From NCBI GenBank assembly GCA_001643675.2, contig LSRY02000016.1, positions 1-64,000 of the forward strand: 64,000 nt of DNA, written 5' to 3'. Positions 46,071 through 57,000 of this stretch are shown one piece after another. The first letter of the stretch is position 1. Every line of letters starts with the position of its first letter. The notes beneath the pieces are model-generated. The model did no database searches. It was given only the letters and a program-made list of their open reading frames with translations, and was not told the DNA's origin. This stretch comes from Monocercomonoides exilis. Lineage: Eukaryota; Preaxostyla; Oxymonadida; Polymastigidae. A program made the position numbers and the translations under genes.

Positions 46071-49000
46071 ATGAAAAAACAACAAGCCTCGAAGCAAGCT
46101 GCACGCACGACAGAAAAAACGCAGCAGCAGATCAATCAACAAAAAATAATTAAAGCTCAAGAGGAGCCATCAACAGCTAAATTAACTGAGCACCCTGAAG
46201 CGCAGCAGAATCAAAAAATTATTAAACATGTGGCGTTAGTAATTGAGCAAAAAAGCAAACATGAAAATGCAGAGCCAAACGAAAAGCCTTCGGTTGATTT
46301 AGAAAAACAGCATCTTCAACAGCATTTGGAAGCAAAAAGTGAAAGCGACAATTTTCAGGAAATACAAGAAGAAATGAAAAACCATGAACAAAATGAAAAT
46401 TCTTCAAGCGTTGATGAAAATATAGAGGATAAAGAGTTACACCATTTTGAGAAAGACCCGTTAAAAGAGCCATCAACTATTGAAGAATATTTACAAATTT
46501 ATTTCGAAAATCAAGTATTTCATTATATCAAAAACTTCGAGAAATTGAATGTGAAAAGAGACAATTGTTATCAAACACTGCAGAAATTAAACATTTGATG
46601 GGAGAGCTTCAGCATGGTATTCGCAGAGAAAGGGAGGAAGAAAAATATTACAGGCAAAAAGACGAAATGATTTCAGCAAATGAACATATGGAGAGAGCTG
46701 AAGAATACGAAAAACTGTACAATGACGAAAAGAATCGACTATCTCAAGTAGCAGCAGAATTAGATGAAATGAACGAACAAATTAAAAGGGAAAGAACTTT
46801 TTATATGGAAAATGGAAGAGAACTGGCTCTTGGATTACGCGATCGATATGATTTGAGCGAAAATGTGAAAAGGACACGAAAGATTGGGAAGAAGGACGAA
46901 CTTGATGCTGTGCCGGTGACGCTTGTTGAAAGAGTTGTGGAAAGGATGGGCATTTCGAACTGGGACAGTTTATTGGCGATAGTTAACAAATCGATTCATG
47001 AAACAAAGCTGGATGCAACAAAAGGAGAGAAAAAGGAGAAAGAGAAAGAGGAGCATATGGACGAACGAGAGATCGAAGAGGAACTCTCAAAGAACCCGAT
47101 GAGAGTGCTGAGCGACGAAGAAATTGCGCAGCGGCTGGAGAAGAAGAAGAAGCAGATTGCGGAAGAACTGCACCGAAAGCGGAAGCAGGAGGACGAGGAG
47201 AAGCGGAAGGAGTGGGAGAAAAAGAAAAAGCAGCGCGACGAGTTCGACAAGCTGACACGCGCAATGAACGAGAGGCACCTTCTGAGCGACACACGCTCTA
47301 AGTCTGTCTCTCCGGTGCAGACAAACACAAAAAGCGCTGCTTTGCAGGCGAAGCAGCCTGCGCGCCAGCAATCTTCTGGCTCATCGTCTTCCTCTTCCTC
47401 TTCTGCTTCTGCTACAAGAGCTGCTCCTCTTCCCCCGATACAGAAGGCGCCGACTGTGTCATCAGTGTACAAGCTGAACTATTCATTTGCCCCGTCTGCT
47501 GCGTCTGCTGCTGAAAGCGGAACGAAGTCTGTCTCCACATCAACATCGACCGACGACTCGACTCCGACCTCGCCTGCTTCTCTGCCCACGTCGCCACCTC
47601 AGCCTTCTGCTTCTGCCCAGCTCAATAAAATCAGAATGCCAAAGGCACTTTCATCATCATCATCTTCTTCTTCTTCTTCGACACATCGCTCTCTTTCTGC
47701 TTCGCTGGAGACGCGGCGCACGTACCAGCAGCAGCAAGCGCGGCAGCTGGAGCTGTCAGAAGACGAGCGAAGGGAGCTGGAGAAAGTGGAGCAGCGTCTG
47801 CAGAAGATCAAAGAGATGAAGGAGGAGCAGGCGCGTATCAGACGGAAGAGGAAGGAGGAGGAGAAGGCGCGGCGGAAGAAGATTGAGGAGGAGCTGGAGA
47901 AGATGACAGCGCAGCGGGAGGAGGAGGAGAAGGAGAGGCAGGAGAGGATCAGGAAGGAGAAAGAAGAGAGGGCGGAGAGGAGGAGGAAAGAGGCAGAGGA
48001 GAGGAAAGAAAAGATGGCAAGGCTTGCTGAGGAAGAGAGGAAAAGGCGGGAAGAGAAAGGGGAGCAGAAGAACAAGCCATTGTTTGTCCAAATGGAAGAG
48101 CGGTACAAAACGAAGCTTGAGGAAGAGAAGAGGAAGAAGGAAGAAGAGGAAAAGCAGAAGCTGGAAGAGAAGAAGAGGAAAGAAGAGGAGGTGCAGCAAA
48201 AACTGGCGGAGTTTGAGGAGAAAGAGAGAGAAAGGCGAGAGAGGGAGAAGGCGCGGGAGCTGAATGCGAACGACGTGTCGCATTTCTATCGCGGGCGGGC
48301 AGCGGCAATTGTTCTGGCGGAGGAGCGGATGAACAAGACGAAGTACCAGCGAGAGCAGGAGGAGCGGAGAAGGAAGAAGGAGCGGTCGGCGCAGTTTGGG
48401 CATTATGTGAAGGAGAGTGTGCCTGTCGTGGTGGACGAGGAGAAGAGGAAGGAGAGAGAGGAGCGGGTGAGGAAGCTGCTGAAGCCGTCTGACCCGACGC
48501 AGTGGAAGAGAGAGGTGAAGAAGCAGCCGGTCTTCCACGAGTCGCTGATGAGGAAGAAGAGGAAGAAGAGACTGACGATGGAGGAGGAGCTGAACAGAGA
48601 CGAGGAAATGGAGAAGAAGAAGAGGAAGAAGAAGAAGGGAAAAAAGAAGGGGAAGGGAGGAGGCGAAGGAGAGGATGGAGAAGAAGACGGAGAATGGGAA
48701 CACAACAGCAGAGACAGCGAGAATGATGATGAGGATGAGGAGGATGAAAATGACGAAGAAGAAGAGGAAGCAGAAGAAGAACGCTCTTCGAACGAAGAAA
48801 GCGAAGAAAGGAGAAGCAACGATGATAGTGCAGATAATTACAGGGATGATTACAGCGACTTTGATGATGAAGATGCTGATAGAAGCAGACACAGCGAAGA
48901 AGATGATGAAGAAGACAAAGAAGAAGTGGAAGACAACGAAGAAGAGGAGAACAAGAGACATAAGAAAGGAAAGAGCAACAGAAGGAGGAAAGGAGACGAT

Positions 49001-49078
49001 GAAGACGATGAAGACGAGTCTGACAATGCAGACGTGGAAGAGAATAAAGACGATGACGAAGAAGAAAATGACGAGTAA
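46071..49078 (+). CDS. Large coiled-coil charged protein
   Basis: The start ATG at 46071 opens a Gln/Lys/Glu-rich frame to about 46515. From about 46520 the coding frame shifts to the one running to the TAA at 49076. The two can be joined by a 44-nt intron (46516-46559, GTATTT..GAAAAG), giving ENQ then RQLLSNTAEIKHL. Alternatively a 2-nt indel in TATAT would keep YQKLREIECEKRQLLS as coding. The rest is about 830 residues: coiled coil (EEYEKLYNDEKNRLSQVAAE), a short globular patch (LDAVPVTLVERVVERMGISN), Ser/Ala/Pro-rich linkers, then ~300 residues of Glu/Arg/Lys helix with VSHFYRGRAAAIVLAEERM. The tail is Asp/Glu-rich. This looks like a cytoskeletal or flagellar-apparatus scaffold, which is inference from composition. 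Base composition is richer in GC than the TE-laden left side. Confidence 0.7.
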
Positions 49079-49628
49079 TTAATAGCTATTCATTTAAAAA
49101 CAATTGAAATATTTACACTTCCTTAAAAAGATGAATGGAAAAGAGATTCATTTCTTGACATTCTTTTTGATGCTGCTACCGTTCCTCTTTCTCTCTGAAA
49201 CAGTCTTTCTGTTTCAGAATAGTTATGTTAAGAGAAAGAGGCAATATGCTTTTATAAAGGCAAACATAAGTACAAAATATATACATATTTTTCCTGCATC
49301 TGAACTTTTTATTGCTTAATTATTTCGATAGAAGTGGGTTGCGTTCATTTCATTAATTTTAAAGTTTGTTTTTGTTGCAATCCTATTGCTAAAATTTTCA
49401 TCTTTTTTGATATTCTCTCCAAAATTGTTTCTCCAGACTTCTCATTTCATTCATTTCATCCAATTTAATCGGTCTTTGTTTTTTTATCAAAGTTTTAGTT
49501 ATTTCTTTACAAATATTAAATCACTTTTTTCCCCACACGAAATTTGCCCATTGTCTTCACTTGGAGCGCCTTTATTACAAATGTTAATTAATTAAATTTG
49601 GAATAATTGATCATTTCTTTTATTAATC
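49079..49628. other. Intergenic, nothing recognised
   Basis: AT-rich. Two ~70-codon open stretches (49104-49319, 49386-49595) are hydrophobic/low complexity without support. Confidence 0.4.
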
Positions 49629-50468
49629 ATGGGCTGTGGTGGAAGCAGGAAGCTAGAGCCTCATGATTCATTAATTGATAAACCTATAACAGTTGAATCT
49701 GTAACATTTTATAGGTATTTTAAAGTATTGGTTTTTCATTTGTGAACAATGTTTTTATTCTTCCAATTTTTATTTTTTTCATGATAATTTACAGATCAGA
49801 TGACACAGGAATGCCAAGTGAGAGTGTCGATGGATTATTTTTCACTAACGGTGTTAAAGTTTTTGGCTTTTGCATGTTAGGATTTATTTTTTGTTTTCAG
49901 ATTTGAAAATACATGCACGCTGTGTTCTTTCTCATGTGACGGTATAATTTCTTGAGATCAAATTTTTATTTATATATAATTAACTATATTTATAGGAAGG
50001 TTCATATGGAAGTGTTTCTTGGATATGCATGTTTGCAGAATTTATTTGTTTTAATAATTTATATTTTCTCTAACAATTGATATGAAGTGACTCACATGGT
50101 GCAGGTATATTTCACATATGATTCATTATGTAAACATTTTATTTATATTGATCATGACACAAATTTGTTTATTTTAAGCTGTATACTTTTATTTTCTTCT
50201 TTTTTTTGAAATCATATTAAATTTTTCCTTATTAGCCACCGGATTATGAAATTGTTTCTTGTAACTTATCTAGTCTTCTTATGAATATAATTGATACTCA
50301 TGCTGAACTTCCTCGGTACGAATATACTTATATATATTAATTTTTAATGAAAATTTTTATTTCAGGCCATGGCCAGTTGGAAAATACGAATTACGACTTT
50401 TTATTAATGACAAATTGCTTTTGAAAGCACCTTTTAAGATTGTTGAACCTCCATCTGAGATTCTTTAA
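49629..50468 (+). CDS. Small multi-intron gene with N-terminal MGC motif
   Basis: Exons by splice signals and frame: 49629-49714, 49795-49850, 49901-49941, 49996-50030, 50088-50104, 50236-50315, 50366-50468. The six introns are 50-131 nt, mostly GTAT/GTGT..AG. The start MGCGGSRKLEPHD is a classic N-myristoylation (Gly2) plus palmitoylation (Cys3) context. Later readings are ITVESVTFYRSDDTGMP, HMEVFLGYALTHMVQPPDYE, LLMNIIDTHAELPR and PWPVGKYELRLFIND, ending LLKAPFKIVEPP. The last part suggests a beta-sandwich domain. One-base phase conflict: exon 3 ends in phase 0, but the best reading of exon 4 (KVHMEVF) needs one base fewer, so that junction or one base is wrong. About 140 residues in all. 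I do not recognise the family. It is probably a membrane-tethered small protein. Confidence 0.55.
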
Positions 50469-51001
50469 GGAAAGAAAGCATTTGCTTTTTTAAATTGCAG
50501 AAGATTTCAACGCTTTTATCGATAAACTTTTTAAAGCGTTAAATCTCAAGAAATTAGAAACTCATTTAAACTTGAAGTATTCATATCTATTTTATTCTTG
50601 TGTATTTTATCATTACGTTTATTTTTTTATTTTTATTGAAGACGTTTTTGTGTTTGTATGTAAATATCTGTTTCATGTTTAATGCACATCACTTTAATTT
50701 CTATCTTTGCTCTCGTAAATTTTGACCAAGATTACAAGTCAAAGACATTTTTCCTCGAAATTTCTGAAATCTTTAAAAATAATAATTTGAAACGCAAAAC
50801 TATAATACAAGATAAAATTGTGAAGTTAAAAAAAAAACTAACCCGTAAATAACAAAATGATTTCAATGAAATTTCAAAAATTCTACAAACAACAATACAA
50901 AAAAACATGCAAAAGAGCAAATTTACAGACAATAAACAACATTAACAAATAAGAAAAGCAATTTCAAAAATTCAATGTCCTCCTATTTTCATCAGCAGAT
51001 T
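50469..51001. other. Convergent intergenic region
   Basis: AT-rich gap between the MGC gene (plus) and the giant minus-strand gene, whose 3' ends face each other. No feature was seen beyond presumptive polyadenylation sequence. Confidence 0.4.
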
Positions 51002-54000
51002 CTACAAAGAAAGCTCTGAAGAATTGTATCTCTTCAGTAACAGCAATATTTCATTCAATCGTTCTTCGTAAGCCTTAGCATCTTGTTCATTTTTCGCATT
51101 TTCTGTCTCTTTTCCATTCTTCAGCGCAACCGACAATATTGTCACAGGTGCTTCATTTCTCCTCCTCATTGCTTGTGCTTTTCCTCTCAATTCATCTACA
51201 GCCGAACGACAGGCAATCTGCTCATCTTCCACAACACGCATCATGTCTGTTGTTCCCCTTCGCAGCGCTGTCTCAAAGAGAAAGGCGCTTAAAGGATAGC
51301 TCAAAGAGGAAAGAAGAGGCAATAGTGTGGAGTATAAAAGAGAAGAGAGAGTAGAAGGCTTGCAAAGATGGATAATGTGGGATGATTTAATAAATGACGA
51401 AGAAGAAAAAGAAGAGGAAGAATACGATGATGACAATGAAAAAGAAGAGGATGTAGATTGTGGATGTGGAGTCAGTGAATAAGAAAAAGAAGAAAGAATA
51501 TTCGAAGAAGGTGAAGCCGTTGGGGAAATGGATGGAGAAGCATTTGGGGAAGAAGATGGAGAAGAAGAAGGAGAAGGCATCAATGAAGGACGCTTTTGAT
51601 AAGGGAAGAAGCCATAAAGCCATTCATGCACCAGACTGAGAGAATAAGAAGAGGAGAGAAGAGAAGAAGGAAATCTGAAGCAGAACAAACGAGAAGACAA
51701 TGAAGAAGACGACTTCTGGAGCGATAACGAATGCATCACAGAATTATATTCCGTTTGGGATTGTCGAAGAAGCGTGGCAGTGTGAGGGAGCAATGCCACA
51801 ACAGAGTCAGATATTATTTGATGAATATGTGCTGCTCTTTTATCAACTTTGGATGCATTCAATAACATTTCAGTGTTTTCCTTGCTAATCCAGTTGATTT
51901 GTGGATTCTGCGCAAAAAACAACGATGCCCAACAAAGAAAACAACACTTTAACACGTTTATTGGGGAACAGTTTCGCATCTGGCTATTTTGCGACAACTG
52001 AGATGCATTCGAAATGAATGGACCGAATGAAGATGGAACTGAGATAAATGGATGCTTGCTTATCAGATTAGCGGGTGAATCAAATCGACTTAGGAAGTCG
52101 TCAAACAAATCAGCAGCAAGAAGAAACGAATCGGCGGCAGACAGAAGACAAACCACTTTCAGCTCCGATGAAACAGGACAAACTTCAACACCGGATGGAT
52201 TCAAATCAGCAGATGAACTCCTTTTGCTTTGTACGTTATGCTTTGCCAGGGACGACTGAATCTCTGTGAATAAAGAATGTTCCACGTAAGTTGGTGAAGT
52301 TGAAGACGACTGCAGTGAAGAAGATTTTTGTGGTTGGAGCACTTGCGGTTCACTTCCATTTGAAAATACATCTTCCTTGAAAACGTGAGAAATGCTGTTG
52401 GCTCTTAGTCTCTGGGTCTGATTGTTTTGAGAAGATGTCTTTTGGCTCAAATATGCTTTTGATGCAACTGATGCAGCTTTATTATTTGAGAAGAAACTCA
52501 TTTGCAGATCAGTTCTTCCGCATGCTATTTGAATAGAGGTGTATGCATTGCCCATTGAATCCAAAGCAGCGCTGAAAGAACAACCAAAATGCTGAGCCAC
52601 AAAGTGGATCAGCAGATTCAAGTGCTGAACAGCAATTGGCATTGCTATTTCGCTCAGCGAACGCATTCGTCGTTTCAGTGCGGTGCGACGAGAAGGAGAC
52701 GCCGACGGAGAAATAGGAGGAGTAGAAGACTGAGAAGACAAATCAGATGATGATTCAAATGGAGTTGATGCCTTTGAAGATGAAGAGGAAGACAAGGAAA
52801 GCTGGGCAGGGTCTCGTGGAGTTGCTGGAGGAGTAGCAAAGGAAGGGAGAGGAGACTCCACGATGAATGAAGAAGGAAGGCTCGTATTTGAAAGAGGCGG
52901 AATGTGTGTCGACGTGATGATAGGAGAAAAAGAACTGGAAAAAGAAGAAATAAACAGAGGAGAAGAACTCAGCGGAGATTGAATCGTTTGAGAGTGATTG
53001 AGACGTGATGGCTGTGGCTTTTCAATTGTTAATACATTTGAAGTGCTTTTTGCTGAGGGTTTGAGAATATTGTTTGCTTCTTGTTCTGCCACTCGCTTCA
53101 GATAGTCTTTCAACAAATATGCCTTTTTTATCTGATTCAACGAAGAAGTGATTGTTCGATAAAGAGCATGGCAGTCAGCTTCATCCTTTTTGATTTCTTC
53201 TTCGCAAATTTTGTGAAGTTCGCAATGAAACCGCTGCACTTCACTCTCCAAATCCAGTTGAGATGCCTCTGATAAAACATCTTTCATATTCCTAATTATG
53301 TCGCATATTTTCACAACCTCTTGTTTCTGCTGAAGGATTTCAGCTCCTTTTGACAAGCAATACAATTCATTCAGTTTGTTGTTGGCTTCCATCATCTGCA
53401 AAAGCAGCATAAATGATGACGAATCACCAACTGTTTGTAGAGCATCCACAAAAAGATGAGGAGAAAATGGAGCAATACCAAAAATATTCGACAGAAATAA
53501 AGAAAGAAGGTGCGGTTTGTAAAACAATTCATAACGTGAATCTGGATAAAGTGCTTGCTGATTGAATGAGCAAACAGGAGAGTCAAGAAATGTTGGTGTC
53601 AAAAACGAATTTTTTGATTGTTTTCGATTTAAAATTCCACTTGTACTTAATTTTGATACGGATGAGCGTAATCCTTGTTTATGCTTCTGAACATCGAAAG
53701 TTGTGGAAAACACAGAAAATATCAGAAAACGGAGAGTTATTGAAAGAGATACAGCTGACAATGAAGGGTCGAATTTAGAAGAACTACTTCGCTTATTTGA
53801 CAATAAAAAAGATCGAAAGGTGCGAAAAGAATTGTTTGAAGAGTCGAGAAGATGAAAAGAAAAACACAGGAAAAATACGACTGACTGCACACTCGACAGA
53901 AAGAGCTCGCATTGGCTCATGTTCAAAGATTGAAGTAACTGAAATTCAGACGGAAGGGGAAACTGAAATGGAGTTGCTGGTGCAAAGCGGACGGAGGTTG

Positions 54001-57000
54001 ATGACAAAGAAGAAATCGAAGATGCACCCGGAGAATGTGGTAAGGAAGAAGATGAGGAGGAAGAATTCGAAGAAGATGAAGAAATAGATGAAGATGAAGG
54101 TGAAAGCGAAGGAGAAAAAGAACTTGAAGAGAGAAGAGGAGAGGCAAGCAATGGCGCAATAGGAGATGAAAGTGTTGGAGTCTTTTGAGTTGGCTGAGTG
54201 AAGGCTGTGACGAGTCGAGTGCAAAAAGGGCGTCGAGCAGATGTTTGATTCGAAGAAGATGGCAACAATATGGAAGATTGAATGCTAAGTGGAAGAAAAG
54301 AGAAAAGTGAAAACATTGAAGTGAAGAAGTGAGTGATAATGGAAGATGGAAATGTTTGATGGTTTGGAAAGAGAAGAGAGAAAGCTGCTTGCTTCGGCAA
54401 AGGTGAAGACGAAGACGAAGATAAAGCTGAAGAAAAATCATTTGAAAGAAGTTCAAGACAGAGTGAGTGAAGTGGTGAAAGAGAACAAGAATCCAATTTG
54501 GGATTTGTTTGAGGATTCGAAAAGATTAAAGAGCTGTCATTTGAAGCATACAAAGAATGACCAACTTCTTCTTTGATTTCGATTTCTTCTTCCAAAATCA
54601 GCCTCTCTTGGAACGGTAGCAACGGAGATTCAGTCATTTTCTCCCACGCTCCACAGACAAACAGCCTGCGAAGCAACGAAGTCACAAATTGTTCTTGTGT
54701 GACTGAAAGAGCAGAAAGAAGTGGGCGTAAAAGAAACAGCGAGTGAGGATGTGATGTAATTAGTGATATGATTGAAGAGGTGTGGAAGCAGAACATTGGA
54801 GGAACAATTGTTGGGAATATTGATTGAGCAAAAGAATGCTCAGCTGATTGTGAAGAAGAAGAAGATGAATAAGAACTTGAGGAAGAAAACGATGAAGGGA
54901 ACGATACACTCTTTGCAGATGCTTTTTCAGAAGTGTTTTGAAGGTCAGAATTTGAGAGAATGACTTGTGTCTGAAACTGAGCGTTGTTTGTGAAAGGAAG
55001 AGAGTATGAAGAAGACGAAGTAACATTCGCTGAATAAGTTCGATTTGAAGGGAAACCTAATTCCATCGATTCGTGAAGAGGATTCAATCCTAAAGCAGCA
55101 AGTGAGAGCACAGGAGAAGGAGCATGCTCAGGAGAAATCTCATTCAGAGATGCCAAACACTGACCTCCATTACTGTTTGTTTTCACTTTTGATGAATTTT
55201 CAACATCTTTTTCATTAATGTTATTGACATTCAACTGAGACGCATCAACTTCATTTTTATCCTTTGCATCTATTTTTCTTTGGTGTTTGGAGTTTGAAAG
55301 TGATCGTGCATTGTAAACGGCATGTGAATTCAGAGAAATGAAAAGAAGATCAACAATTGTCAATGATAAGATGCTTGAAGATTCAAAAGGACGAACCAAA
55401 AGAAGAAGGCGAATCAAACAAAGACGATAAAAGAAATGTTTCAGAACATCACAAGAAATTGGATTCATTTCAGATGAAGAGTGATTCGATTCATCAGAAC
55501 CTGATGTGGATGAGTTGTCAAAAGTCATCCTTCTATCTTCATTTTCAGTTTGCTGCTCATTTGGCTCTAACTTATCTGTAGACGAAAGAGGATTGCTTGT
55601 GGTGATGTTACTTGTCAGAAGGAAGAATAGAAGCAACAACGTATCTGTATGAAAACAAATATCAAAATCAATGTGAAGAATTGTTGATATGATGCACATG
55701 ACTGTAACAAGAAGAGGAAAATGGCAGACAAAAGAGGAGGTGCATTTTTGTATCGAAGTGACAGCAGAGGCGACGGAGAAAAGACTCTCAAGGAAAGAAG
55801 AATGTGCTGATTTTGAAGAAGCACAAAGCAAACTAACAAAATTGGGGCACGAATTTGAAAAGTTTAAAATATTTGCTTTTTCCTTTTCTTTTTCTGTTAA
55901 AGATGCTTTAAGCAAAGCCAGCAATTGCTCCAACAGACGGTTTGTTGTTTTTTCCAGTTGAGCTGGCTCAAATTCTGAAGCCTCCTTCCTTTTTTTCTTG
56001 TCGAACGTTTGTTTGTCGTTTGTATTCGTTGAAGCAGTCTTGCCTTTTGCTGCAACCTCTTCCTTCCCTTCAGAATCAGCTTCGTTATTTGAAGCAAATA
56101 AAGACGTGCTCGAACGTGCAAGTGTGAAGCAAAGCTGCCCAACAAACAAAGAGGGCGAAGGGAACAGAAATGTAGAGGACGCTGAGAAAGATGCAGATCT
56201 GCCAGAAGATGTCGTTGAGGATGCAGATAGAACAGGCAAAAGAGTTGTGAAAGGAGAAAGAAATGGAGCTGTTAAATGATTTTTATTTTGAAACTGGTTT
56301 GATGTTTTATTTGATTCACTAAGTATTTCTGAGAAGATGAGCTCTTGCTTTTGCAATACAGACTGTGACAGTTGCTGCTGCTGCGTTTTAATTAGAAGTG
56401 CTCCAACTTTCCATTTTTTGACGATCTCTTCTGCTTCTGAGACTTTCCCCAAATACAAAAGCGAATGAACCCCATTCTCAAGAGAAGACTGTGGAGGAAC
56501 AGGAAGCGAAACAAGGCAAACTTCATTACCCAATCCATCACCAGATTGTGGCGAGGCAGATGAGGATGGCGAATTCGCACTTCCCTTTGTCTTTAGCTTG
56601 CTCCCCTTTCGTTTAGCAACAAACAGACGAGTCCAACACTGCGGAGGGAGATCAATTCCCACAGAAAGTGCAAGTGACCGAAGAGACATATCGCTCAGCA
56701 TCGACTCAATCAGCATTGCTCTCGCTGCAGCTGGCGAAGATGCTGCCGATTTTGATGGGCAGACTGAAGCAGAAGGAGTCGCAATTGTTGCAAGAAGATC
56801 GGCTGCTCTTTGGGTGATGTACTTTTTGCTTTCCAGAGACAAATGCGGTAGACCTCTTGTTTCGTGTGTTAGCTCAATCTTTTGAGTACATCCAGATGCT
56901 TCTATTGAACTTTTGATTAAACAATGTTTCTTTGGCTCCTCTGTTGATTCATTTGACGGCTCATTTTCATGAACATTGTTAAAAACCTGATTCGCGTTGT

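Noticed and set aside
47756-48961. 401-codon Leu-rich minus-strand frame
   Set aside because: Antisense of the Glu/Lys-rich coiled-coil gene; GAG/AAG codons read as CTC/CTT on the other strand.
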